Shown here in pieces: positions 27,042 through 35,190 of a DNA stretch of 48,425 nt (the first letter of the stretch is position 1; every line of letters begins with the position of its first letter). The notes under the pieces are model-generated. The model was given only the letters and a program-made list of their open reading frames with translations, ran no database searches and was not told the origin of the DNA. A program made the translations under genes and the position numbers. This stretch comes from Jaenimonas drosophilae (lineage: Eukaryota > Euglenozoa > Kinetoplastea > Trypanosomatida > Trypanosomatidae). The stretch covers positions 1-48,425 of the forward strand of contig JASAON010001533.1 of NCBI GenBank assembly GCA_030849065.1, given 5' to 3'.

Positions 27042-28055
27042 ATGAAACGTAGATCCTCTTCCCCCGTGACGTCGGCGCTGCTACTGCTCACCGTCCTTTT
27101 CCTCCTTCCCCTGTCTTGCTCAGCAAAGCGAGCGCCGTTATGCCACGAGGTCCTCGGCTTTGCGGAGTCCATTAACCACGAATTCATCCTCTCCATTACC
27201 GCAGCACCTCGTGAAGGCGAGGCCATCGTCCTACTTGCCCACCCATTCCCAGATCAGGAAGAAGGCCTTGTACTCAACGCAACGTATCGACTTCGAACGG
27301 GCAACTCCATCGTCACACGCGTGGCTGACGCCGACAACGTCCTCATTCTCACAGATGTGGCTGAAAACAGCGAGATGCACGTGGGCATCCTCCGCGCCAA
27401 AACCGATGGCCCTGTTCCCTTTCGATTTGTAAGTTACCACGCCAACAGCCCCATCTGCTCCATCATGGTGAGCCCGACCCACTCGTTCAGTTCACGGGTA
27501 CCCAATCGCCTGCCGAATGGGCAGGTCGCGACTGTCTTCTTCCACGCTAACCCTCCTGCAAGCGTCAACGCCGCCGTGATATTTGCCCACGAGGGTACCG
27601 GGACGCGGGTGGCGGACGGCATCCTCAGCTTCCGCGAGGACCCGTCTGCGATGCGCTACACCGAAACGGAATCTGGGGAGGTGCTGCAGGGAGATGCCGG
27701 TCAGCCGCTGCACTTCGCCTTCACACCTGACCCAGTCTCAACATCCAACAAGCGACTTCACATTAGCCTGCAGTGGGCAGAGGTGGTGAATGGGGGAGGT
27801 CAGAAGACCGGAAAGCGCAACACTAATCACCCCCCTCCCCAAAAGGGAGGCACCTCCTTCGCCAAGGTGGTGTTCGTAGTGCTGGTGCTGGGCTTCATCG
27901 CCGCTACCGCCTACAACTACGTGGTTCTTCACAAGCGAGATGTGGCTGAGGTGGTGCCACTTGCAGGATTTCTTAGTACTGTCGGAGATCATGTGATGTT
28001 CATGGCCCGCAACCCACGCTCGGCAGACCGTTCGGGTTACCAGCATATGGGGTAG
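27042..28055 (+). CDS. type I membrane protein with sorting-receptor-like tail
   Basis: This 337-residue protein has an N-terminal signal peptide (MKRRSSSPVTSALLLLTVLF, cleavage likely near residue 28), a luminal region of about 240 residues with two Cys near the start and the middle, a transmembrane segment at about 272-294 and a 45-residue cytosolic tail. The tail (about 298-337, with EVVPLAGFLSTVGDHV and a final SGYQHMG) resembles the juxtamembrane tails of mannose-6-phosphate receptors and Atg27/Mrl1 proteins, with an aromatic residue that could serve in sorting. The luminal part shows no P-type lectin Cys pattern, so the link is weak. The ATG at 27042 gives a proper signal peptide; the upstream TTG does not. 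Confidence 0.7.
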   Translation: MKRRSSSPVTSALLLLTVLFLLPLSCSAKRAPLCHEVLGFAESINHEFILSITAAPREGEAIVLLAHPFPDQEEGLVLNATYRLRTGNSIVTRVADADNVLILTDVAENSEMHVGILRAKTDGPVPFRFVSYHANSPICSIMVSPTHSFSSRVPNRLPNGQVATVFFHANPPASVNAAVIFAHEGTGTRVADGILSFREDPSAMRYTETESGEVLQGDAGQPLHFAFTPDPVSTSNKRLHISLQWAEVVNGGGQKTGKRNTNHPPPQKGGTSFAKVVFVVLVLGFIAATAYNYVVLHKRDVAEVVPLAGFLSTVGDHVMFMARNPRSADRSGYQHMG

Positions 28056-28408
28056 TCATGTGCTATGGTCAAGCGTGTGATTTGGTGGTCGCATGGGCTC
28101 TCACTGTTGAAGTACACATTACACAACTTGGACTCAACAAAAGAAGCTCCTGACGACCTTCCTTCGTTGTTGCCCTCCATTTTACTGGCTCTCATCTTCG
28201 CCATGGTACATGTGGTGTGGTGAGATGACCACATGAGCGTGAAGATGTATCCTTGCATCTTGAAGTTTTCAGGTTGAATTGCTTTACCTTTTTTTCCCCC
28301 ACTCAGGAGATCTTCGCCTACGCCCACTATAACTGCCCTTGGTGAGATTACCTCTGCCTCGCCGCGCCTCTCTCTGGAGTACGGGAAGCATGGCCGGACT
28401 ACCTAAGC

Positions 28409-28432
28409 CTACTTCCATTCATGTGGAAGTAG
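28409..28432. repeat. perfect 9-bp inverted repeat (hairpin)
   Basis: CTACTTCCA at 28409-28417 pairs exactly with TGGAAGTAG at 28424-28432 across a 6-base loop. It lies in a gene-free stretch, downstream of an extra splice-acceptor signal. Confidence 0.7.
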
Positions 28433-28517
28433 AGGTTTGATGTCCACGAAAACAGCCGCTCTTCACTCGAATGCATTCATGCTGGTTCTGCCAAAATTTT
28501 CTCAAGCTAACGGCCTT

Positions 28518-28558
28518 ACTCTCTTTCTTGTTGTTGGTTTCGTCTTTGTGTATTACAG
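28518..28558 (+). promoter_or_regulatory. trans-splice acceptor, TPR-like protein gene
   Basis: The tract actctctttcttgttgttgg is followed by AG at 28557-28558, 30 bases before the ATG at 28589. Confidence 0.55.
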
Positions 28559-28588
28559 CACAGGTCGCAAGGTAGGGTTGTTGTGATC

Positions 28589-29824
28589 ATGTTAGGTTAT
28601 CTTCGCCAATGCAGCCGACGAGGCTTGGGCGACAGAGTCTTGCCCACCACCACTGCTTTAGTGGAGCAGCGCCGCCTCATCACTCGTCTCTACACCTCTT
28701 ACTACGCAGGTCAGCTCTTCCCAAACCAACTTGTGATTCCATCGCAACGGCGGCCCCGACTCTCTGCAGGGAAGGGTGAAGGGCAGCCTTCGTCTCAGAT
28801 GCCGCAAGACATCACTGAGGCTGTCTCATGGGAGGATGCGGAGAGCACGGACATTGCACGTATTCCGGAGCAGGCTAGCGCGGTGCAACGCCCACAGCAC
28901 CCGCACGTTCCTCTGACCGAAGCAGCCGAGATGGAGCTGCAAGGAGACTACCTCATGGAAGGAGGATTGTATCAGGATGCCCTCGAGTACTACGGTGTGG
29001 TTGCCAAGGTGTACGAGCTTGCACGGCCCAAGCATCACGGCCTTCCGCTGGGTATTCGCCTGAAGCTGGTCGCTGCCTTTCGCCTCACTGGTCGTCTGGA
29101 AAGTAGTCTCGCCAATGCTGAGAAGGCCCTGGCTCTGCTTGACGAGGCAGATTCACCGTCCTTGGAGTTGGTTGTGGAGGCGCTCATGGAGCTCGGACTC
29201 ACCAAGGAAGCGATGAAGAGCCCCGATGCCGCCGAAGCCTTTGAGGAGGCCGTCACCATTGCCGAAAGCTATCACGACTACGGTGCCTCTCACAAGATGT
29301 TGCGACTCCTGCCCCGCCTTGGCCGCCGTCTTCAGCTCAACTATGAGGAAAAGTTCCTCTACTACAGCCCCTTCGACTATGATCGAACCTTCGCTTTGGT
29401 TGATCACTGTCTTGAGCGGGCCGAGGCGCTTCATCGCGCAGCCAACGACACGATGGCGACCATCCGCGTTTTGCAGAAGCGCAAAGAGATCGTGGATAAG
29501 AAGTACTTCAACATGCGCGATTTTGCTGGCAAGATTCACACAATGCGTGGTCATTGGATGCGACGGGCGCGGACGCTCACCAATGCGCCAACCCCGGATG
29601 AGGTGCTACGCTACAGCCCTACGATTCATCAGGTGTACCGAGACTTCAAGTATGAGCTTAATGCCCCGATTGGCCGAGAGAAGGAGGTCCATCCTGGCGT
29701 AAACCGAATGGTGCACGACTTAGGCAATCCGTACCGTAGACGCAATCAGCATGGACGTGATATGTCGAAGAACGCAACCCGAAACTTTGAAGCCTACATC
29801 CGTGCCCAGGAATTCAATGACTGA
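28589..29824 (+). CDS. mitochondrial TPR-like helical-repeat protein
   Basis: This 411-residue protein starts with a basic targeting-like segment (MLGYLRQCSRRGLGDRVL). Residues about 105-245 contain tetratricopeptide-like helix pairs: GDYLMEGGLYQDALEYYGVV, then a pair around LESSLANAEKALALLDEADS, then a pair with DAAEAFEEAVTIAESYHDYG. The C-terminal 140 residues are basic and aromatic (for example HWMRRARTLTN, YRDFKYELN). This fits the accessory proteins of trypanosomatid mitoribosomes and their assembly intermediates, or a mitochondrial RNA factor, but it was not matched to a named subunit. Confidence 0.7.
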   Translation: MLGYLRQCSRRGLGDRVLPTTTALVEQRRLITRLYTSYYAGQLFPNQLVIPSQRRPRLSAGKGEGQPSSQMPQDITEAVSWEDAESTDIARIPEQASAVQRPQHPHVPLTEAAEMELQGDYLMEGGLYQDALEYYGVVAKVYELARPKHHGLPLGIRLKLVAAFRLTGRLESSLANAEKALALLDEADSPSLELVVEALMELGLTKEAMKSPDAAEAFEEAVTIAESYHDYGASHKMLRLLPRLGRRLQLNYEEKFLYYSPFDYDRTFALVDHCLERAEALHRAANDTMATIRVLQKRKEIVDKKYFNMRDFAGKIHTMRGHWMRRARTLTNAPTPDEVLRYSPTIHQVYRDFKYELNAPIGREKEVHPGVNRMVHDLGNPYRRRNQHGRDMSKNATRNFEAYIRAQEFND

Positions 29825-29859
29825 ACGTATCTAAAGCGTGGCCATTGGTCTAAACACAC

Positions 29860-29921
29860 ACAAGCACACCCACACACAACAACAACAACAACACAGACTT
29901 GCTGCATGTTGTTGTTNGTTA
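29860..29921. repeat. simple-sequence cluster with an unresolved base
   Basis: A (CA)n-rich stretch runs into (AAC)n at about 29876-29892; after 15 bases comes (GTT)n at 29908-29920, containing the only N of the window, at 29917. The two triplet runs are complementary and could fold back on each other. Confidence 0.75.
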
Positions 29922-29957
29922 GTAGTGGGATATCAAACTTGTTGCAGTATTTTTCAG
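29907..29957 (+). promoter_or_regulatory. probable trans-splice acceptor region, Elongin-B-like gene
   Basis: No long C/T tract is present. The T-rich runs around 29908-29920 and 29948-29955 offer AGs at 29921-29922, 29946-29947 and 29956-29957; the choice is uncertain. Confidence 0.3.
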
Positions 29958-29959
29958 CA

Positions 29960-30433
29960 ATGTCGAGTGCACATGTAGGCGCCCCGCCCAACTATCTGCG
30001 GCTTCGACGACACAACCGCACCATATTTCTTCACTGCGACTTCCACCAAGACACGGTGCAGGCCATCAAGGAGCGACTGGAGAAACTCACGAGCCGAACC
30101 TTCTACACGATGCGGCTCTTCCTGCAAAAGCAGAACTTAGACGACTTCTCAACCCTCTACAACTGCGGAGTTGAAAAGGATGGCACTGAGCTGCTCATCG
30201 TCTTCTCCAAGGGCAAGACTCAGGACGGAGACCACATTTGGGAGGAGCTTGAGGAAGCACAGCAACTTCCCGCAAGCCCGAAGCAGCCACGGTTGTCGCC
30301 TGCCGCTGAAGGTGCAGTTCCAGCTCCTGAGGCGGTTGAGAACGCCCAGCCGGCTGGAGCTGATCCTACTTCAATGGCCGCTACTGATGAGCAAGCTCAT
30401 GTAGGCTTTGCTGCCAGCGTTGAGGCAGCTTAG
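29960..30433 (+). CDS. ELOB: Elongin-B-like ubiquitin-fold protein
   Basis: In this 157-residue protein, residues about 10-80 match Elongin B closely in order. [20 protein letters not shown] parallels the human start FLMIRRHKTTIFTDAKE. It is followed by [16 protein letters not shown], a RLF strand where human has RLY, then [13 protein letters not shown] where human has QLLDDGKTLGECGF. This is a ubiquitin-like fold. Elongin B pairs with Elongin C as an adaptor of Cullin ubiquitin ligases and of transcription elongation complexes. The acidic C-terminal 60 residues (Ala/Pro/Glu-rich) are disordered and longer than the human tail. An Elongin C partner is not in the window. The first ATG after the last acceptor is used. 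Confidence 0.72.
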   Translation: MSSAHVGAPPNYLRLRRHNRTIFLHCDFHQDTVQAIKERLEKLTSRTFYTMRLFLQKQNLDDFSTLYNCGVEKDGTELLIVFSKGKTQDGDHIWEELEEAQQLPASPKQPRLSPAAEGAVPAPEAVENAQPAGADPTSMAATDEQAHVGFAASVEAA

Positions 30434-30550
30434 TGTGGCTTCGAAGGGGAGTGGGTACTACTACATGTACAAACAGGAATGTCGTTTAGGGCTTTGCGTT
30501 TGTATTCTGAAGAAACAGATGAAATGACTCAGAGTTTTGCCATACGATAC

Positions 30551-30599
30551 CTGCTCTTCCTCTCTGCTTTTCGGCTTGATTGTGCACTGTTTGGACTAG
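30551..30599 (+). promoter_or_regulatory. trans-splice acceptor, 103-residue protein gene
   Basis: The tract ctgctcttcctctctgcttt is followed by AG at 30598-30599. It lies inside a 64-codon frame (30479-30673), which argues against that frame. Confidence 0.5.
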
Positions 30600-30682
30600 G
30601 AGTACAAGGAGCTGTAGCTGAAGCAGAGTCTAGCACATCTGCTCTGACCTCTTTTTGCGCATTCTCTGATTGAGCTGAGGGA

Positions 30683-30994
30683 ATGACGACCATCGATCTC
30701 GGAGCGTGCCAGGAGGCATTCCGACGTGCACAGATGGCCGGTCGTGTTTGGCCGATCCTCTGCGACTTCCCTCCGTCGGTATCTGAGGCTGAGGTTGAGG
30801 AGGTGTACCTGCCACACTTTCACCAACAGGCCTCAATGCGGCTCAAAGCAGTGAGCATGTCAACGGTTCTTTTGCCCGCCACATCCCTGACGGAACCAGA
30901 AGAGGCAGCGTCGGCACTCTTGACCTTCGGCGGTGATTCTGTGGCGGCAACGGTGTGGCTACAGCGCTTGCTTCCACTGGAAGAGCTCCCATAG
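30683..30994 (+). CDS. small protein, unknown
   Basis: This 103-residue protein begins MTTIDLGACQEAFRRAQMAG. It has no signal or membrane segment. It is acidic, with helices at both ends (EEVYLPHFHQQASMRLKA; AATVWLQRLLPLEEL). No family was recognised. It sits between the Elongin-B-like gene and the helical-repeat gene with its own acceptor. Confidence 0.65.
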   Translation: MTTIDLGACQEAFRRAQMAGRVWPILCDFPPSVSEAEVEEVYLPHFHQQASMRLKAVSMSTVLLPATSLTEPEEAASALLTFGGDSVAATVWLQRLLPLEELP

Positions 30995-31357
30995 GGGCTA
31001 GTCCGGGACGTGTTGCCTCCTCTCACCCAAGAAGACACATGTTTCCGTTTCATTGTGGGAGGTTCCGTTTGTTGTACAGCACTCAGCTTCATGAATGTCT
31101 TCTTACCTCCCTTTACCTCTTTCTATGACGCGTGCTGTTGCTGAAGGCCAATACCTGGTACAGACACAGGAAACACCACCTTGTCTTCCAAAACCAATCT
31201 ATAGATATATAGCGACCTTACCGCTGTTAGGGTTGAGGGACACGCATATCCCTTCGGTACTTCGCCTCTGCTCACTATTGTCATTGGTTGGCTACTACGG
31301 TGGTACGTTCATCACGTATTTCAGGGTCTAGTTACGGTTTCCACTGCACGTCAAGCC
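30995..31357 (+). other. intergenic spacer
   Basis: It holds a 3' UTR and a T/C tract at about 31099-31124 with AG at 31145-31146. A TATA-like AT repeat near 31201-31212 is probably chance. No credible ORF was seen. Confidence 0.6.
31099..31146 (+). promoter_or_regulatory. trans-splice acceptor, helical-repeat gene
   Basis: The tract cttcttacctccctttacct continues to 31124 and is followed by AG at 31145-31146. The 5' UTR would be about 211 bases. Confidence 0.45.
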
Positions 31358-33370
31358 ATGGGTGAGATGGACGTTGATACCCTCCTCACCCGGCAGATGG
31401 AGCTGCACACGACGACACGCCGGCCGCCCAAGACCGCTGAACAATTAGCGCAGCTTCGAGACGGCATGCGCGACTTTAAGCGTTTCTTTGATCGTCTCAA
31501 GGTCCTCTCCAATGACCTCAGCTCCACCCCAGAAACTGTGTTTCAGTGTTTAATGTTCATCAGTGTGGGTGGGGCGGTGAGCTTCGATCAACAGCATCAG
31601 GATGGATCCGTGCCGATGCACCAGGCCAAGGTTCTTGCGCGTGAGGGAGCCATTGAGCTAGAGCCTGCCATGCGGGAAAAGGTGCCGCTCGAGGAGCTGA
31701 TGGTGTTTGTGGGCATCTGCAAAGACATCCGCACCTCCCTTCGTGTGAAGATGGAAGATGGCAACGATCTTGTGACTGCTGAGAAGTCCGTGATGGATGC
31801 AGTGGAGTACCTCAACTTCATTGACGCCAAGTCGAAGGGAGATGAACGACAGATGTTCGCCTTCTACATGGTCGAGGACGCTCCATCTCTCTTAGCGATG
31901 CTCATTGAGGCAGATCAGGAAGGTGAGTGGGCCGCCGCTAGCCTCACCCTTAGCACTGCCACCATGTCTGCCTCAGCCACCGCAGGAGAGGACCCTGGCC
32001 CCGCAGAGCCACTTCCCAACTTGGTGGAGGATGAGCTCCTCCCTGCCGTTGAGGAGAAGTGCAGGCTGGCGACGGATATCTCACTACAGGCAGGGAAGCG
32101 TCTACGTGTGGCCAACACCCTCCTGGACTGGCTCACCACGATGGACCTCGAGGCCTTCATTACGTTTGCCCCACAATTGGCAACCACCACGGCTGACACA
32201 TTATGCAAGCTCTGTACGGAAAAGCGCTCGGCCATCTGCCGCGTAGGCTGCGATGCCATGTGCATGTTTATTCAGCGCCTCTCCCTCGAGGCCAACTTCA
32301 TGGATGAAGTTGCGAACCCCGCCGTGGCCCCCGTCTTTGGACGTGTTCTGCGGCAGTGGGCCGCCGCCCTCACTCGGGGTGTTTTCGTCACCGTCTCCGC
32401 CATCTCCACCGCCACCGATCGTGCGCTGCGGGAGGTGGTGATGGAGAGCCACGGCCACCGTGAGGTTGTTGCGGCGGTGATGGAGGCTCTCGAAACCGGC
32501 ACACAGACGGAGCTCCGTCGCAAATGTCTCGGGTACTTGGCCTTGGCGCTGGCAGCAGCTGCGGCGATTCAGCAAACCCATGTGGATGAGCTCGCGCGGT
32601 TGGTTGCCCCCGTTGCGACCAAGTTCCTCAACCTGGGGGACTCTCCCATCCGAAAGATGGCCCGTGCCTTGTGTGCCGCCGTGCGCCTGCTGACGGCAGT
32701 TCCCATTGAGGTTTCGGATGAGAAGACGCAGCGGCTCATTGACTTGGAGCAGAAGCAGGTGGCGGATGCCATTCGCAGCCCACGTGATTTGGAGCATATT
32801 CTGTTTCGGACCAACAACTTCGTCTCCTCGCTCCGCCCACGGAGTGGGCCCATTGGGGCAAAGCAGTACCGCGACAGCATGAGTTCCTTCTCCTGTGAGG
32901 CGCGCATGCCGGGCCCACCGCGTGGCTGTCGGGTTAAAGGGGAAGGCTTCGGTTCCAAGTGTCCGCTGCCGCTACATCCGGTGGAGTTGGGCTCTATTGC
33001 CTCACCCACGAAGGAGCCCACCAAGGAAGAGGAGATTCGTAGCGGTATATTGCTGCTTTCACCGCCCAAGTCGCAGAAGAAGTCTGCCATGGCGGTGCGC
33101 CACCTTCCCCCACTCACGGAGAAACCTTCGGCGGAGAATAACTACGTCCCGTCACCCGTTGCTCGGTCGCCAGTTGCCCCACACTCATCCCGTCGGCAGA
33201 GCTGCCAACTTCGGATGGAGCACACCCGTCTGGTGCCACTGTCCCTCCGTCCAGCCCGCGAAAGCAGCCCACAACTGGCCTCAAGTGTTGAGGACCTCCT
33301 TACTCCTCGCACCAAGAGCCTCTCACTTCAGAAGAAGATTGATGAGAATCGCCATCGAATGGCATTGTAG
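31358..33370 (+). CDS. helical-repeat (armadillo-like) protein, unknown
   Basis: In this 670-residue protein, residues 1-190 are helical with LTRQMELHTTTRRPPKTAEQ at the start. Residues about 225-460 look like armadillo/HEAT-type helical repeats, rich in Ala, Leu and Val (for example LGYLALALAAAAAIQQTHVD). The C-terminal 200 residues are disordered, with Ser, Pro and basic residues and a final helix. Cytoskeletal or flagellar scaffolding is plausible but unproven. No enzymatic motif or named family was recognised. Confidence 0.75.
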   Translation: MGEMDVDTLLTRQMELHTTTRRPPKTAEQLAQLRDGMRDFKRFFDRLKVLSNDLSSTPETVFQCLMFISVGGAVSFDQQHQDGSVPMHQAKVLAREGAIELEPAMREKVPLEELMVFVGICKDIRTSLRVKMEDGNDLVTAEKSVMDAVEYLNFIDAKSKGDERQMFAFYMVEDAPSLLAMLIEADQEGEWAAASLTLSTATMSASATAGEDPGPAEPLPNLVEDELLPAVEEKCRLATDISLQAGKRLRVANTLLDWLTTMDLEAFITFAPQLATTTADTLCKLCTEKRSAICRVGCDAMCMFIQRLSLEANFMDEVANPAVAPVFGRVLRQWAAALTRGVFVTVSAISTATDRALREVVMESHGHREVVAAVMEALETGTQTELRRKCLGYLALALAAAAAIQQTHVDELARLVAPVATKFLNLGDSPIRKMARALCAAVRLLTAVPIEVSDEKTQRLIDLEQKQVADAIRSPRDLEHILFRTNNFVSSLRPRSGPIGAKQYRDSMSSFSCEARMPGPPRGCRVKGEGFGSKCPLPLHPVELGSIASPTKEPTKEEEIRSGILLLSPPKSQKKSAMAVRHLPPLTEKPSAENNYVPSPVARSPVAPHSSRRQSCQLRMEHTRLVPLSLRPARESSPQLASSVEDLLTPRTKSLSLQKKIDENRHRMAL

Positions 33371-33695
33371 GGGGTGCCATTTCGATACCATTCATTCACG
33401 GACACGTGTTTCTTTTACTACGAATGAGTGGGTGTTGCTGCCGTCTTACAGTGGCGGTACGTCCCACATGCTCTCGTAGGCTCCATCCACGATCCCAGCT
33501 CAACGTCCCCATCCTTTTTTTTCTCCACCTGCTTTTGATCTCATGTCTTCCCAGGGATGTTTGTGCTTGTTCTATCAATGCCCTCCTTTCAACCTCATCA
33601 CTCATTTACTTGGGCGTCTCTCCTCACATGCTAGCTGCCCTCACTTCACCTACCTTCATCATTGCCGCAGACCACACACACCGAGGCAGTAGCTG
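33371..33695 (+). other. intergenic spacer
   Basis: It holds a short 3' UTR and a long T/C-rich acceptor region for the RFC gene. No credible ORF. Confidence 0.6.
33511..33554 (+). promoter_or_regulatory. trans-splice acceptor, RFC gene
   Basis: The tract cctttttttttctccacctg and the following T-rich stretch end in AG at 33553-33554. A later tract near 33580-33620 leaves alternatives. Confidence 0.5.
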
Positions 33696-34757
33696 ATGAG
33701 CACGTTGGTGGAGCCCCAACTCAAGCGCGCCAGGGCTGAGGCAACATCGGCTGCTGCGGCCGACGCGCCGTGGGTGGAGAAGTACCGCCCACGAACCCTG
33801 AGTGAGGTGCAGGCGCAGGAGGCAGCCGTCACTGCACTTCGAGCCTGCCTTAGCGAGGCCGCCAACATGCCTCACTTCCTCTTCCACGGACCACCAGGAA
33901 CGGGCAAGACCACCAGCATCCTTGCCGTTGCGCATGAGCTCTTTGGGCCGGACTACATCCGCAGTCGCGTTCGCGAGCTGAATGCCTCCGACGACCGAGG
34001 CATCAGCGTGGTGCGTGAGAAGGTGAAGGTCTTTGCCCAAGGTGCGGTGGGCAATGTTGCCCCCAACACAATCCAGTCTGATGGCAAGGCGTACCCAGTT
34101 CCTTCCTTCAAGCTCATCATTTTGGATGAGGCAGATGCCCTGCTCCCTGACGCCCAGGCAGCCCTACGCCGCATGATGGAGGACTTTAGCGATGTAACTC
34201 GTTTCTGTATCCTGTGCAACTACGTCAGCCGCATCATCGATCCCATCGCGAGCCGATGCGCCAAGTACCGTTTCCTGCCCCTCGTGAAGGACGCGCTGTA
34301 CGACCGGATCCGCTACGTGGCACAGTGCGAAGGCATTCAGCTCTCAGATGCCTCCCTCAAGGCGCTGGACGTGGTTAGTGGCGGCGATTTACGTCTGGCC
34401 ATTATGCATCTTCAGTCTGCCCAAAAGGCATCTGGCACCGACCTAACGAAGGAAGACTTCGTGAATGTTTCTGGCTGTGTGCCGGCGGCGATTCTCGCCG
34501 ACTACACCCGTGCGCTTCAGTCCCACGACTTTGACCACGTGATGGAGCAGACGAAGCGGTTGGTGTCGGAAGGCTTTGCTGCGTCGCAGGTAGTGGCTCA
34601 GTTGCAAACCTACCTCTGTAGCTCAGAGTGTTCTCTGAACTCTACTCAGCGGTCCAAAGCGGCCCTTCATTTGTGCTTGGTAGAGCGACGACTTGCGGAT
34701 GGCGGCAACGACTACCTTCAACTTTTGGATTTTGGCAGCTACGCGATGAGCGTGTAG
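33696..34757 (+). CDS. replication factor C small subunit (RFC4/yeast Rfc2 type)
   Basis: This 353-residue AAA+ protein is a subunit of the clamp loader that places PCNA on DNA in the nucleus. The start [15 protein letters not shown], the Walker A GPPGTGKT at 65-72, [10 protein letters not shown], the Walker B DEAD at 144-147, ALRRMMED and the SRC motif at 186-188 ([10 protein letters not shown]) are all present. GELRLAI-type residues ([15 protein letters not shown]) mark sensor 2. The whole resembles human RFC4 and yeast Rfc2 more than the RFC5/RFC2 or RFC3 branches, for example in [14 protein letters not shown]. Length is typical of the small subunits. Confidence 0.93.
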   Translation: MSTLVEPQLKRARAEATSAAAADAPWVEKYRPRTLSEVQAQEAAVTALRACLSEAANMPHFLFHGPPGTGKTTSILAVAHELFGPDYIRSRVRELNASDDRGISVVREKVKVFAQGAVGNVAPNTIQSDGKAYPVPSFKLIILDEADALLPDAQAALRRMMEDFSDVTRFCILCNYVSRIIDPIASRCAKYRFLPLVKDALYDRIRYVAQCEGIQLSDASLKALDVVSGGDLRLAIMHLQSAQKASGTDLTKEDFVNVSGCVPAAILADYTRALQSHDFDHVMEQTKRLVSEGFAASQVVAQLQTYLCSSECSLNSTQRSKAALHLCLVERRLADGGNDYLQLLDFGSYAMSV

Positions 34758-35190
34758 CTCTCCGCAGCCACAGCATAGAGCCTCTTCAGCATCGATACTG
34801 CATTGAGGGATCTTTGCAAAGAGTCTAAAAGAACACGTCACACAATACAACAACCACAGCTACCACCAGGACCAGGTGTACTACCTTGTACCGAGATGAA
34901 GTGAGGTTGCAACGTCTTAACCTCTCAGTACGTACCTACTCTTCTCTTCTCCCCTACTCCTCTACTCTTTTGGTTGTACAGCGACAGAGGAAGGCTACCG
35001 CAGCAACTCCGCACACTGTCTTTGTGTCTGGAGTTAATTCCTCCGTTTTCTTTTTCTCACCTACTCAACACTAGATATTTATTCATCCATCACTTTTTTT
35101 GTGCTTGGGTGTTCTGCCTGGTCCATCACTACTGCGTAGAAGAAGACAAACACCCGCACACCCCTCTTTCCTCCATCAACCCTGGGACGG
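34758..35190 (+). other. intergenic spacer with two acceptor signals
   Basis: Two tracts precede the large disordered-protein gene: 34938-34970 with AG at 34980-34981, and 35041-35062 with AG at 35073-35074. No credible ORF. Confidence 0.6.
34938..35074 (+). promoter_or_regulatory. two alternative trans-splice acceptors
   Basis: The first tract (ctcttctcttctcccctact) has AG at 34980-34981; the second (ccgttttctttttctcacct) has AG at 35073-35074. Either could serve the ATG at 35191; alternative leader splicing is possible. Confidence 0.5.

Larger units (their letters stand above)
28056..28588 (+). other. intergenic spacer with an extra acceptor and a hairpin
   Basis: A pyrimidine tract at 28286-28306 (accttttttttcccccactc) ends in AG at 28308-28309, well before the next gene's own acceptor. 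A 9-bp perfect stem with a 6-base loop lies at 28409-28432, and a 16-codon ORF (28390-28440) overlaps it. Confidence 0.5.

Noticed and set aside
30479..30673. 64-codon frame before the 103-residue protein gene
   Set aside because: The pyrimidine tract and AG (30551-30599) of the next gene lie inside it, and the product looks random.
31195..31215. TATA-like AT repeat
   Set aside because: Protein-coding genes of kinetoplastids are not known to use TATA promoters, and it lies inside an intergenic stretch of one polycistron.
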